12,499 nucleotides of DNA, from positions 36,428 to 48,926 of the forward strand of contig DLTY01000029.1 in the NCBI GenBank assembly GCA_002501535.1, written 5' to 3'. The translations under genes and the position numbers were made by a program. Shown one piece after another: positions 1-7,853 of this stretch (its first letter is position 1; the number at the start of each line of letters is the position of its first letter). Source of the stretch: a bacterium UBP7_UBA7824. GTDB taxonomy: Bacteria; UBP7; UBA6624. The notes under the pieces are model-generated. The model searched no databases. It had not been told where the DNA came from and was given only the letters and a program-made list of their open reading frames with translations.

Positions 1-1
1 C

Positions 2-37
2 AAAAAAATAATAGATATAGAATTAACTTTTACATGA
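2..37 (+). CDS. Possible 3' end of an upstream gene (partial)
   Basis: One frame reads 11 codons from the window edge (KKIIDIELTFT) and stops at TGA 35-37. That stop shares four bases (ATGA) with the fumarase start at 34. Every other gene junction on this strand and most on the other use the same kind of overlap, which is the main reason to think this is a real gene end. The tail is too short to identify. The alternative is that the fumarase frame, which is also open to position 1, starts further upstream. Confidence 0.25.
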   Translation, partial: KKIIDIELTFT

Positions 38-1347
38 ATAAACTTTACGGAAAAGAAACTCAACTTGCAATAGATAATTTCAAAATATCTTCACAACGGG
101 TTTCTCAACATGTAATTTCAGCAATTGCTTTAATTAAGCACTCTATGGCTCAAGCTAACAGCAAATTTGGACTCCTTGAAGAAAAGAAGCTTGAACCTAT
201 AAGGAAGGCAAGTCAAGAGGTGATGGACGGAGTATGGCATGATCAATTTCCAATAGATGTCTTTCAGACAGGATCCGGAACAAGCACACACATGAACGTC
301 AATGAGGTCATAGCCAAAAGAAGCTCTGAGCTATCGAATTCAAAAATTGATGCTCATGATGACTTGAATATAGGGCAATCATCGAATGATGTGATACCTT
401 CCTCAATACAGATTGCAGTTGCTTTGGCAGTAAAAAATCATCTAATTCCATCCCTTAAGAATTTAATAAAGGAAACAGAAGCACTTTCACAAAGGTCTTC
501 TGGCTTGATAAAAACTGGCAGAACCCATTTGATGGACGCCCTGCCAATTAAGCTTGAAGATGAATTTAAAGCTTGGAAATATGGTCTTGAATACTGTCTT
601 GAAGAAATTAGTGATTGTTTAAAAAACCTATCTGAAGTTCCTTTAGGGGGAACAGCTGTTGGCTCTGGCACAAACTCATCAAAAAAAGCTACTTCAGAAT
701 GCTTAAACATAATGTCTCAAAAAACATCATTACAGCTGAAACAAATTCAATCTCCATTTTTAGGCATGTCGATTCCACTTCCCTTGATGATTGCCTCGTC
801 TCGTTTAAAGAACCTGTCATCATGCCTTTATAAGATATCAAATGATTTAAGATGGATGAATTCAGGACCACTTGCAGGGATATCCGAAATCAAATTACCT
901 AAGCTTCAACCAGGCTCATCGATAATGCCAGGTAAAGTTAACCCGGTTATACCTGAAGCGGTCTGCCAAGCTTGCTTTCAGGTTCAAGGAAATGATAACG
1001 TTGTAACGAATGCAGTTTCCTCTGGATCATTTCAGCTGAATGTTACATATCCACTTATTTCAAAAAATTTACTTGAATCAATTGAGCTATTATCAAATTC
1101 CATGATTGCACTTTCTGAAAAAGCAATAAACAACATTGAGTTTAACAAAGACCTTATCCAGGAAAGACTTTGGAAAAACCCAATACTAGTCACTGCCTTG
1201 AATTCAAGAATCGGTTACGAAAAAGCATCAGAAATAGCTCAAAAAGCCTATGCTGAAAAAAGAAGCATACTTGATGTGGCGTCAGAAATGACAAACATCT
1301 CCAAAAAGGAATTAAAAGAAATAATGGATCCAGGGAGGCTTTCCTGA
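34..1347 (+). CDS. fumC: Class II fumarate hydratase (FumC type)
   Basis: This enzyme reversibly hydrates fumarate to L-malate in the TCA cycle; it is a cytoplasmic, iron-independent homotetramer in this family. Visible motifs are SGTSTHMNVNEV at about 81-92, GQSSNDV at 114-120, GRTHLMDA at 162-169 and the signature loop GSSIMPGKVNP at 294-304. His165, Ser295, Lys301 and Asn303 line up with E. coli FumC His188, Ser318, Lys324 and Asn326. After the loop it reads VIPEA, a form I associate with Pseudomonas FumC1. The C-terminal LVTALNSRIGY segment is fumarase-like rather than aspartase-like. At 437 residues it is shorter than the usual 460 or so. It starts at the LYGKETQ segment and lacks the usual leading stretch of about 18 residues. 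Codons upstream in frame do not restore that stretch, and ATG 34 overlaps a possible upstream stop, so I keep this start. The next gene overlaps by one base. Confidence 0.93.
   Translation: MNKLYGKETQLAIDNFKISSQRVSQHVISAIALIKHSMAQANSKFGLLEEKKLEPIRKASQEVMDGVWHDQFPIDVFQTGSGTSTHMNVNEVIAKRSSELSNSKIDAHDDLNIGQSSNDVIPSSIQIAVALAVKNHLIPSLKNLIKETEALSQRSSGLIKTGRTHLMDALPIKLEDEFKAWKYGLEYCLEEISDCLKNLSEVPLGGTAVGSGTNSSKKATSECLNIMSQKTSLQLKQIQSPFLGMSIPLPLMIASSRLKNLSSCLYKISNDLRWMNSGPLAGISEIKLPKLQPGSSIMPGKVNPVIPEAVCQACFQVQGNDNVVTNAVSSGSFQLNVTYPLISKNLLESIELLSNSMIALSEKAINNIEFNKDLIQERLWKNPILVTALNSRIGYEKASEIAQKAYAEKRSILDVASEMTNISKKELKEIMDPGRLS
1333..1338 (+). promoter_or_regulatory. Ribosome binding site for the membrane protein gene
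   Basis: GGGAGG lies inside the last codons of fumC, eight bases before ATG 1347. It fixes that start, which shares one base with the fumC stop (TGATG). This arrangement implies translational coupling with fumC. Confidence 0.7.
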
Positions 1348-2084
1348 TGAAACAGCTAACAAAATCAATTGAAAAATTTTTGGATTTGAATTTCTTTATC
1401 CCAGTCTGGCTTTTGACAGCTGTTCCAAGTATACTGATCTACAGAGGAAGTGGCGTAAATCCAGCAACTATTGAAGCAGCTAACCCAACTGCAAAAGCAG
1501 CAATGGAGGCTGCTATCTTTAGCTTCTTTAGCACCCCTACAGGTATTCTTGTGCTTATAGTCGCCATGCTTTGTCAAATCTTAACCACAGCAATATCTTT
1601 AAAAAAAGCAAAGGATGATGACATATCAATAAAAGAATGCCTGAACCAGGCAGTAGAAGCTTCTCCAAGATTCTTTTTAACCATTCTGGTTTTTAGTCTT
1701 ATTATTGGTTTTGCAATACTGATTGGCGTTCTGACTGCTGGCCTTGGATTCATAATAATTGCCCCTGCCCTTGTGTGGTTTTCAATCGCTTCTTTATTCT
1801 GGATGGCTTCAATGCTGGAAAATAAAACATCTGGTCTCTCACCAATCACAGAGAGCTTAAACCTTTCAAAAGGGAAAGTGTGGTACATGTTCTTTACCTT
1901 GACTGTAACTGGAATCTCAATCGCTTTAACACAAGGTATCCTTTTGACAGTTGGATCATTAGCGAATGAAACAATGGGTATTCTTTTGGGCGCAGCATCA
2001 GGACCGTTAGGGCCTTTGGTTGTGGCACAAATGTATATTGATTTTTCAGAATCAAAAGAACAAAAAGACAAAAAAGAAAATTAG
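1347..2084 (+). CDS. Polytopic inner-membrane protein, function unknown
   Basis: This 245-residue protein has about five to six hydrophobic helices, at roughly 15-32, 62-83, 108-130, 133-155, 178-203 and 208-229. Its tail is charged and lysine/glutamate-rich. Between helices it carries an amphipathic stretch, ITESLNLSKGKVW (167-179). This resembles the repeated 'S..L.kG.fW' element of the YciC/UPF0259 and glycerophosphodiesterase membrane-domain families of unknown transport or envelope role. That link is pattern memory, not a search result. There is no signal peptide separate from the first helix. It is coupled to fumC by a one-base overlap and ends six bases before the convergent ligase gene. 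Nothing in the sequence ties it to fumarate metabolism, so the pairing may only reflect compact packing. Confidence 0.75.
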   Translation: MKQLTKSIEKFLDLNFFIPVWLLTAVPSILIYRGSGVNPATIEAANPTAKAAMEAAIFSFFSTPTGILVLIVAMLCQILTTAISLKKAKDDDISIKECLNQAVEASPRFFLTILVFSLIIGFAILIGVLTAGLGFIIIAPALVWFSIASLFWMASMLENKTSGLSPITESLNLSKGKVWYMFFTLTVTGISIALTQGILLTVGSLANETMGILLGAASGPLGPLVVAQMYIDFSESKEQKDKKEN

Positions 2085-2090
2085 TTGAAT

Positions 2091-2834
2091 TTATCCTTTT
2101 TTCAAAATATTCATATATTCTGTTTCTGGCAATCTCTCCTTGATTCGGTCATTAAAATCAAATTCAAGGCATGGGATTTGAAAAAAATCTTTTGCTATTT
2201 CTAATATTTGCTTTTTTATAGATTTAACATCCAGACAAACATCTAACATTTTCAAATTTGAAACATAGTCTTCATGTGGTATGCCTGGCCTATCAGGAGG
2301 TATTGGCAAATATCTTTTTATTTTATCGATCGGCGTGTCAATAAGCAATGTGCCGTGCCAAAGAAGTGCATTGCCTCTTCTGGCCTGAGCTGTCCCTGAA
2401 ACTTTTTTAAAATCATCAGATTTTGCAGCAAGTATATCACTTATCCTCCCAGTCGAACTGTTTAGTCCATTTTCATTTAAAAATCTTTGTATTATCAAAG
2501 AAAGCCATTCAAAAGATTTTTTTGGATCAAGAGGTAGCTTCCACCTCTTTCTATCAAGCGCTATGGCTATATTGAGATTACCGCTATCATGAAAAACAGC
2601 ACCACCTCCACTGAACCTTCTATAAACACCAACATTGTCGTCAATACAATTTTCAATATTGCAAACTTCTTCTATTTTTTGTGATTTGCCTAAAACAACA
2701 GAATCATCACCTTTCCAAAACCTCAACCAAACATTATCTGGATTCAATTTGACATCCTCAAGAAGGAACTCCTCAATCTTCAAATTAAGATTCTGATTAT
2801 CTGCGGAGTGATCTAGATAATTAATCCTTGACAT
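2091..2834 (-). CDS. lplA: Lipoate-protein ligase A family protein (catalytic domain only)
   Basis: The product belongs to the biotin/lipoate ligase fold that transfers lipoate or octanoate to a lysine of acceptor proteins such as GcvH. It shows RRFSGGGAVFHD at 72-83, the glycine-rich acyl/adenylate-binding motif, followed by GNLN. The KVSGTAQ motif at 144-150 contains the conserved lysine, and HGTLL is at 160-164. I place the start at ATG 2834, giving 247 residues. An ATG further upstream in the same frame would only add 16 residues that read through gcvP. This start overlaps the gcvP stop by 14 bases, so the gene is translationally coupled to gcvP. It lacks the roughly 80-residue C-terminal accessory domain of E. 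coli LplA (338 residues). It could therefore be a ligase needing a partner, a LipM-like octanoyltransferase or a LipL-like amidotransferase. The family call is firm; the exact reaction is not. Confidence 0.85.
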   Translation of the reverse strand: MSRINYLDHSADNQNLNLKIEEFLLEDVKLNPDNVWLRFWKGDDSVVLGKSQKIEEVCNIENCIDDNVGVYRRFSGGGAVFHDSGNLNIAIALDRKRWKLPLDPKKSFEWLSLIIQRFLNENGLNSSTGRISDILAAKSDDFKKVSGTAQARRGNALLWHGTLLIDTPIDKIKRYLPIPPDRPGIPHEDYVSNLKMLDVCLDVKSIKKQILEIAKDFFQIPCLEFDFNDRIKERLPETEYMNILKKG

Positions 2835-5670
2835 CAAAACTCTCAACTGGGGGACAAGTGCAAATAAAATTCCTATCTCCAAAAGTTTCGTCTATCCTGG
2901 ATACAGAAGGATAAAATTTCCTCTCTTTAACCCAAGCCAAAGGGAAAAAAGCTTTTTCTCTCGTGTAGGGACGATCCCAGTTAGAGCTTGCTATTGATAT
3001 TGCGGTATGAGGGGAATTTTTTAAGACATTATTTTCTTTTGGCATAACTCCTGTGTTAATTTCGTCAATTTCTTTTCTTATTGAAATCAAAGCTTCTGCA
3101 AACCTATCTAGTTCGACTTTGTCTTCACTTTCGGTTGGTTCGATCATCACTGTCCCTGGAACTGGAAACGAAACAGTAGGTGCATGAAATCCATAATCCA
3201 TCAACCTTTTAGCTATATCAGTTACATTAACGCCTGTATCGTTTTCAATATCACGCAAATCAAGAATGAATTCATGTGCAACATTTCCAGTTTTTCCCTT
3301 ATAAAGAACCTTGTATGCTTTTTGAGTTTTTTTCATTAAATAATTTGCATTCAATATTGCTGTTTGAGTTGCTTTTTTTAAGCCTGAAAAGCCCATCATC
3401 CTTATGTAAAGAAAAGGAATGCAAAGTATAGATGCACTTCCCCAAGGAGCAGAAGAAACCTGTTTGCCTCTGTATCCTGTTTTTATCACTGAATGACTAG
3501 GTAAAAAAGCCTTAAGATGCTTTGCGACACAGATTGGGCCAACCCCTGGCCCCCCTCCACCATGTGGTATGCAAAAAGTTTTATGAAGGTTTAGGTGGCA
3601 GACATCCATTCCATAATCACCAGGTCTACATAAACCGACCTGGGCATTCATGTTTGCACCATCCATATAAACCTGGCCACCAACAGAATGAATCAAATCA
3701 GCAATATCTTTAATTTTGTGTTCAAAAACACCATGGGTTGAAGGATAGGTAACCATTAATGCTCCAATTTCATCACCATGCTTTTTGCATTTATCCTGCA
3801 AGTCTTCAAAGTCAACATTTCCATGCTTATCACAAGCAACCACTTTCACCTTGAAGCCCGCCATAACTGCACTCGCAGGATTTGTTCCATGAGCAGAGCT
3901 AGGTATCAGGCAAACTTTTTTATGCTTATTGCCGTTGCTTAAGTGATAATCCCTTATGCATAAAAGGCCAGCGTATTCACCTTGAGAGCCGGCATTTGGC
4001 TGAAGCGAACACCCATCAAAACCTGTTAGAGCACATAAGTCCCTCTCAAGCCAATTAATTAAATCCTTATATCCTTTCACCTGTGGCTCAGGAGCAAATG
4101 GGTGAATGTTGGAGTTTTTAGCCAATGTTACCGGGTACATGCATGAAGTTGGGTTAAGCTTCATTGTGCAAGAGCCTAAAGGTATCATTGATGACGTAAG
4201 GCTCAAGTCTTTGTTTTCAAGCCTTTTTAAATATCTAAGCATATTATGTTCACTGTGCAAAATATTAAAAACAGGATTGCTCAAATAAACACTTGACCTT
4301 TTAGCGCTTTCAATACTTTTTGTAGTTGTTTTTTCAAAAAAATCTTTCTCAAGATCATCAAAGTCACTATTTATGCCAAAAATACTTAAAAGCTCCTGTA
4401 CATCTTTAACCTCAGTAAGCTCATCAAATGAAACCCCAATTGCAAATTTATCAAATTTTCTAAGATTGATCTTTTGATCAATTGCTTTTTTGTAAATTTT
4501 TTCTGCGTCACAATAAACCTTCAATGTGTCAAAAACAATTGAAGATTCAACTTTAAATCCTGATTTTTTTAAACTTCCATGCAGAAGATCAATTAAGAAA
4601 TGGATTTTTTTTGCAATATTTTTAAGACCTTTTGGCCCATGGTACATTGCATATGCAGCAGAAATAACAGCCAATAAAACCTGGCTTGTGCAAATATTGC
4701 TTGTTGCTCGCTCTCTTCTTATATGTTGCTCTCTGCTCTGAAGAGATAACCTATATGCTGGAGCTCCTTCAGAATCAACTGAAAGACCAACAACCCTTCC
4801 AGGTATTTTTCTTTTATATTTTTCCTTTGTAGCAAAAAATGCAGCGTGAGGTCCTCCGTAACCCAAAGGAACCCCAAACCTTTGCGCATTGCCGACAACA
4901 ATGTCAGCACCATACTCAGAAGGAGGGTTAAAAAGAACAAGTGCCATTAAGTCTGTCGCTACTGTGACTATACCTTTTTCATCCTTGACAGCTTTTACTA
5001 ATTCTGAATAGTCATTCAATATCGTTCCCTCAGTATCAGGAGTTTGTAAAATTAATCCAAAAACATCACTAGGAATTTCTTTAATATCAACATCAAAATT
5101 CAATTCATCAATCAAGATTCCCAGAGGTTCAGCTCTTGTTTTTAAAAGCTCTATTGTTTGCGGGTGACACTTGTCATGAACGAGATATCTTTTCTTATTT
5201 TTTTTTCTCTGAAGATTAAAACTCATTATCATAGCTTCAGCTGCTGCAGTAGACTCGTCAAGAAGAGAAGAATTAGACACCTCCAAGCCTGTTAGATCAG
5301 CAATCATGGTTTGAAAATTGAAAAGCATCTCTAGCCTACCTTGAGAAATTTCTGCTTGATAAGGAGTGTATTGAGTGTACCAACCAGGATTCTCAAGTAT
5401 ATTTCTTTTGACAACATTTGGAAGGCGCGTTCCATAATACCCCATCCCTATAAAAGATTTAAAAATATCATTTTTATCTAAGATATCAAATATAAGCTGC
5501 TCTGCTTGATGCTCACTTAAAGAATCACCAACATCTAAATCTTTGTTTAAAAAAATAGAATCAGGAATAGCCCTTCTAGACAGTTCCTCCATGGATGAAA
5601 AGCCTAAATACTCAAGCATCTCCTCTTTTTGAGAGTCTGTAGTTCCAATATGCCTTTCAACAAATGTCAT
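2821..5670 (-). CDS. gcvP: Glycine dehydrogenase (decarboxylating), glycine cleavage P protein
   Basis: P protein is the pyridoxal-phosphate enzyme that decarboxylates glycine and passes the aminomethyl group to the lipoyl arm of GcvH. At 949 residues it is the full single-chain form, close to E. coli GcvP (957), with both halves fused. The N-terminal half opens with the typical RHIG segment at 6-9 and has MGYYGT at 76-81 and NPGWYTQYTPYQAEISQGR at 94-112. The C-terminal half has LGSCTMKLN at 498-506, SSAHGTNPAS at 591-600 and HLNLHKTF at 692-699, where Lys697 is the expected Schiff-base lysine. A glycine-rich GGGGPG loop follows at 704-709. The start ATG shares one base with the gcvH stop (TAATG), and the 3' end overlaps the lipoate ligase gene. 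I see no frameshift or lost motif. Confidence 0.97.
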   Translation of the reverse strand: MTFVERHIGTTDSQKEEMLEYLGFSSMEELSRRAIPDSIFLNKDLDVGDSLSEHQAEQLIFDILDKNDIFKSFIGMGYYGTRLPNVVKRNILENPGWYTQYTPYQAEISQGRLEMLFNFQTMIADLTGLEVSNSSLLDESTAAAEAMIMSFNLQRKKNKKRYLVHDKCHPQTIELLKTRAEPLGILIDELNFDVDIKEIPSDVFGLILQTPDTEGTILNDYSELVKAVKDEKGIVTVATDLMALVLFNPPSEYGADIVVGNAQRFGVPLGYGGPHAAFFATKEKYKRKIPGRVVGLSVDSEGAPAYRLSLQSREQHIRRERATSNICTSQVLLAVISAAYAMYHGPKGLKNIAKKIHFLIDLLHGSLKKSGFKVESSIVFDTLKVYCDAEKIYKKAIDQKINLRKFDKFAIGVSFDELTEVKDVQELLSIFGINSDFDDLEKDFFEKTTTKSIESAKRSSVYLSNPVFNILHSEHNMLRYLKRLENKDLSLTSSMIPLGSCTMKLNPTSCMYPVTLAKNSNIHPFAPEPQVKGYKDLINWLERDLCALTGFDGCSLQPNAGSQGEYAGLLCIRDYHLSNGNKHKKVCLIPSSAHGTNPASAVMAGFKVKVVACDKHGNVDFEDLQDKCKKHGDEIGALMVTYPSTHGVFEHKIKDIADLIHSVGGQVYMDGANMNAQVGLCRPGDYGMDVCHLNLHKTFCIPHGGGGPGVGPICVAKHLKAFLPSHSVIKTGYRGKQVSSAPWGSASILCIPFLYIRMMGFSGLKKATQTAILNANYLMKKTQKAYKVLYKGKTGNVAHEFILDLRDIENDTGVNVTDIAKRLMDYGFHAPTVSFPVPGTVMIEPTESEDKVELDRFAEALISIRKEIDEINTGVMPKENNVLKNSPHTAISIASSNWDRPYTREKAFFPLAWVKERKFYPSVSRIDETFGDRNFICTCPPVESFDVKD

Positions 5671-6029
5671 TAATGTTCTTCTTGCCTGTAAGTCTCATAA
5701 GCCGCAGAGTTCATCAAATCTTCATTTTTATCAAAGCTGGAAAAAGAAACAAGCCAACCTTCATTTTCAGCAGAAGCATTTATCAACTGAGGGCTATCTT
5801 CAAGATCTTCATTTACGCTTGCAACAATCCCAGAAACAGGAGAGTAAACAACTTCACTAGTTTTAACACTATCTATCTCAGCAATTTCATCACCTATAGA
5901 AACTTCATCGCCTTCTTCAACAAGGATTTCAATATAGGTTAAATCACCTAAGGCATTTTGTGCATGGTCAGTTATTCCTATCCTGTTAGCGTCTTTGTCA
6001 AACCATTCATGTGTTTTTGAATAAAGCAT
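5670..6029 (-). CDS. gcvH: Glycine cleavage system H protein
   Basis: GcvH is the small lipoyl carrier that shuttles the aminomethyl group between P, T and L proteins. I start it at ATG 6029, giving 119 residues that begin MLYSKTHEW, the usual H-protein opening. A longer reading from 6071 adds 14 residues that overlap gcvT and match nothing. The GGAG ribosome site ahead of 6029 supports the shorter form. GITDHAQNALGD at about 18-29 is the conserved fold motif. Lys56 in DSVKTSEVVYSPVSG (53-67) is the lipoylation site; most family members read ESVKA there, so this is a mild variant. The gene starts four bases after the gcvT stop and overlaps gcvP by one base. The adjacent lipoate-ligase-family gene may modify this lysine. 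Confidence 0.95.
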   Translation of the reverse strand: MLYSKTHEWFDKDANRIGITDHAQNALGDLTYIEILVEEGDEVSIGDEIAEIDSVKTSEVVYSPVSGIVASVNEDLEDSPQLINASAENEGWLVSFSSFDKNEDLMNSAAYETYRQEEH

Positions 6030-6033
6030 AAAT

Positions 6034-7095
6034 TTATCTCCTATAAAAAGGCTTTTTGCACAACGTAGCAATCTTAAACCTTTTTCCTTTTTTAATTAAG
6101 ACTTCTTTGTTGTTTTCGTCAAAATCTTCCAACAAAGCCAATGCAATTGGTTTTTTTAAAGTTGGAGAATAAAGTCCACTTGTAATTTTTCCAACCAAAA
6201 GATCACCGAGGTAAACTTGAGACCCCTCCCTAACTGGAACTTCAGGGAGCAAAGCAAAAATTTTTCTTTTCTTTTTTTTATCAATGTAAAGAAGCAATTC
6301 TTCCTTGCCTATAAAGTCTCCTTTTTCAAACTTTATAGCCCATTTGAGACTGGCTTCAATCGGGTTTACGCTCAAGCTTATCTCATGTCCATGAAGAGGA
6401 TAACAAACTTCAAGCCTTAAAGCATCCCTTGCACCCAGCCCGATAGGAGCAGCACCGAGGTTTAAAAGCTTTCTATAAACAGATTCTGCCTCCATCGGCC
6501 TGACAAAAATCTCAAATCCATCCTCTCCTGTGTAACCTGTTCTAGCAATCTCTACTTTTATATCGTCAATTTCACCTTTTTTAAATTCAAATTTGCCCAA
6601 AGAGCCAACATCAAAGCCAGCTTCTTTTAAATAAAAACTACTTTTAGGACCTTGTAGAGCAATTAAGCTCCATTCATCGGTTTCATCTCTAAAAGAAACA
6701 CCTTCTGTTAATCTTGAAGAAATCCATTTTTTGCCCGCTTCTGTATTTGAAGCATTGACCACCAACCTCCAATCTTCTAAACCAAGCCTATAAACAATAA
6801 GATCGTCTATTACTCCTCCTTTTTCATTCAGCATAAGGTTGTACTGGGCCTGGTTAATTCCAATTTTTCTAATATCATTTGTAAGCAATACCTGTAAAAA
6901 ATCAAGTGATTTTTTGCCAGAAATTAAAAATTCACCCATATGACTAACATCAAAAATACCAGCATCTTCCCTAACTGACCTGACCTCACTTTTGATACCT
7001 TCCTCAAACCATAAAGGCATTTCCCAATCACCAAAGGGTCCAAATCTTGCTTTTAATTCACAATGAACATTAAATAAAGGGGTTCTTTTTAACAT
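6034..7095 (-). CDS. gcvT: Aminomethyltransferase, glycine cleavage T protein
   Basis: T protein transfers the one-carbon unit from aminomethyl-GcvH to tetrahydrofolate, releasing ammonia. The 353-residue length fits the family (E. coli 364). Typical segments are FGDWEMPLW at 21-29, GIFDVSHMGEF at 46-56, LTNDI at 71-75 and GGVIDDLIVYRL at 93-104. The last holds the conserved aspartate pair (97-98) that orients folate. ARTGYTGEDGFEIF at 184-197 and GLGARDALRLE at 219-229 complete the folate-binding core. It is the first gene of the gcvT-gcvH-gcvP-ligase run and faces the BioH-like gene across 35 bases. Only a weak AGAG precedes the ATG. A TAGAAT hexamer at 7107-7102 sits close enough that the transcript could begin at or next to the start codon, but this is unproven. 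Confidence 0.96.
   Translation of the reverse strand: MLKRTPLFNVHCELKARFGPFGDWEMPLWFEEGIKSEVRSVREDAGIFDVSHMGEFLISGKKSLDFLQVLLTNDIRKIGINQAQYNLMLNEKGGVIDDLIVYRLGLEDWRLVVNASNTEAGKKWISSRLTEGVSFRDETDEWSLIALQGPKSSFYLKEAGFDVGSLGKFEFKKGEIDDIKVEIARTGYTGEDGFEIFVRPMEAESVYRKLLNLGAAPIGLGARDALRLEVCYPLHGHEISLSVNPIEASLKWAIKFEKGDFIGKEELLLYIDKKKKRKIFALLPEVPVREGSQVYLGDLLVGKITSGLYSPTLKKPIALALLEDFDENNKEVLIKKGKRFKIATLCKKPFYRR
6038..6041 (-). promoter_or_regulatory. Ribosome binding site deciding the gcvH start
   Basis: On the minus strand GGAG lies in the last sense codons of gcvT, just before its TAA (6036-6034), and eight bases before ATG 6029. This supports the 119-residue GcvH rather than the longer frame and implies gcvT-gcvH coupling. 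Confidence 0.7.
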
Positions 7096-7130
7096 GCTCT
7101 AATTCTAGACTTAGACTCTAGGATAAAGGC
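7096..7130. promoter_or_regulatory. Divergent gcvT / bioH-like intergenic region with tandem repeat
   Basis: This 35-base gap must serve both directions unless promoters lie inside the genes. It contains a perfect tandem hexamer TAGACT-TAGACT (7106-7117). That hexamer sits within a short inverted repeat, CTAGA at 7105-7109 and TCTAG at 7117-7121, separated by seven bases. For the plus strand, TTAACA (7089-7094) and TAGACT (7112-7117) form a 17-base-spaced promoter-like pair. For the minus strand, TAGAAT (7107-7102) is the best -10-like hexamer but has no good -35. AGGA at 7120-7123 is a suitable ribosome site for ATG 7131. A regulator cannot be named. Confidence 0.35.
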
Positions 7131-7853
7131 ATGAAAAAAGTTAAATGCTTATTGTTGCATGGTTCTGGAATGAGTGATAAAACATGGTCAGCTTTAATTG
7201 ATTATTTCCCAAAACAATGGACAGTTTACAGACCAACGCTGCCTGGCCATGGCTTTCAAAGCTCACAAATAAAAAACCTAAAAGAACTTAGTTTGTGGCT
7301 CAAGCAAGAAATCGAGAATAAAAAACCTGACATAGTCGCAGGCTGGTCCATGGGTTCCTTTCTGCTTCAAAACACAATCAATAAATATGGAAAATTAAAC
7401 ATAAAAGTTGTATCATTTATAAACGGATCTCCAGCAGAAAAAAAATCAAGTACTTCTAAAAAAATCTTGCAACAAAGACTTGATAACTATTTTTCTGATC
7501 CAATAAGGCATATCAAACCAACCTTAAATGAGATGAAAGAACACTGGTCTCAAGATGACATAAATTCAATCATGAAATCTTGTAAAAACTCAGACAAAAC
7601 CCTTTTAGAAAATTTGAGATGGGATATGTTTGAAACAGATTTTGGAAAAATGATAAAAAACTTCCCAATACCTATACTTTTAATGCATGGAATTTATGAC
7701 AAAATCAACCCTTTAGAGCAGGCAAAATGGGTAAATAAAACTGCAAAAAAAAGCTTGCTTTTCGAATTCAAATCTAAACATGCACCTTTTACAAAAAACC
7801 CTCAATTGTTTGTTGAAAAAATGATCGAAGGTTATGGCAGGCTATCTTGTTGA
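7131..7853 (+). CDS. Alpha/beta hydrolase, BioH-like (putative pimeloyl-ACP methyl ester esterase)
   Basis: A 240-residue serine hydrolase without signal peptide, presumed cytoplasmic. LLHGSG at 8-13 is the oxyanion-hole strand, LPGHG is at 38-41, and GWSMG at 71-75 carries the nucleophile Ser73. Asp190 in MHGIYDKINP and His217 in KHAPF complete the triad. The GWS(L/M)G elbow and the HAPF motif, the compact length and the low-similarity cap between 95 and 175 resemble BioH. BioH frees pimeloyl-ACP from its methyl ester in biotin synthesis. No other bio gene is in the window, so an unrelated esterase remains possible. It stands alone on the plus strand: divergent from gcvT and overlapping the desaturase gene 3' end by 12 bases. 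AGGA at 7120-7123 supports the start. Confidence 0.7.
   Translation: MKKVKCLLLHGSGMSDKTWSALIDYFPKQWTVYRPTLPGHGFQSSQIKNLKELSLWLKQEIENKKPDIVAGWSMGSFLLQNTINKYGKLNIKVVSFINGSPAEKKSSTSKKILQQRLDNYFSDPIRHIKPTLNEMKEHWSQDDINSIMKSCKNSDKTLLENLRWDMFETDFGKMIKNFPIPILLMHGIYDKINPLEQAKWVNKTAKKSLLFEFKSKHAPFTKNPQLFVEKMIEGYGRLSC

Noticed and set aside
34..1347. Aspartate ammonia-lyase instead of fumarase
   Set aside because: The VNPVIPE wording recalls aspartase, but the loop has PGK rather than PAK. The C-terminal LVTALNSRIGYEKA segment and the NDLRWMNSGPLAG region are fumarase-type.
1574..2071. Long open frame antisense to the membrane protein gene
   Set aside because: It is fully opposite a coding gene with a convincing membrane-protein pattern, has no recognisable motif and looks like a shadow of that gene.
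2060..2110. Bidirectional terminator between the convergent membrane-protein and ligase genes
   Set aside because: A stem AAAAAAG/CTTTTTT can be drawn, but it is nearly all A-T with a long loop. It lacks the GC-rich stem expected of an intrinsic terminator.
2835..2882. Longer lipoate ligase starting at 2882
   Set aside because: The added 16 residues are antiparallel-free read-through of the gcvP end in another frame and lack family resemblance. ATG 2834 fits the overlap pattern of the operon.
6030..6071. Longer GcvH starting at 6071
   Set aside because: The extra 14 residues overlap gcvT and match nothing in H proteins. The ribosome site and the canonical MLYSKTHEW opening support the start at 6029.
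7096..7130. Glycine riboswitch upstream of gcvT
   Set aside because: Only 35 bases separate gcvT from the divergent gene, too short for a glycine aptamer. I saw no aptamer-like structure in the gap.
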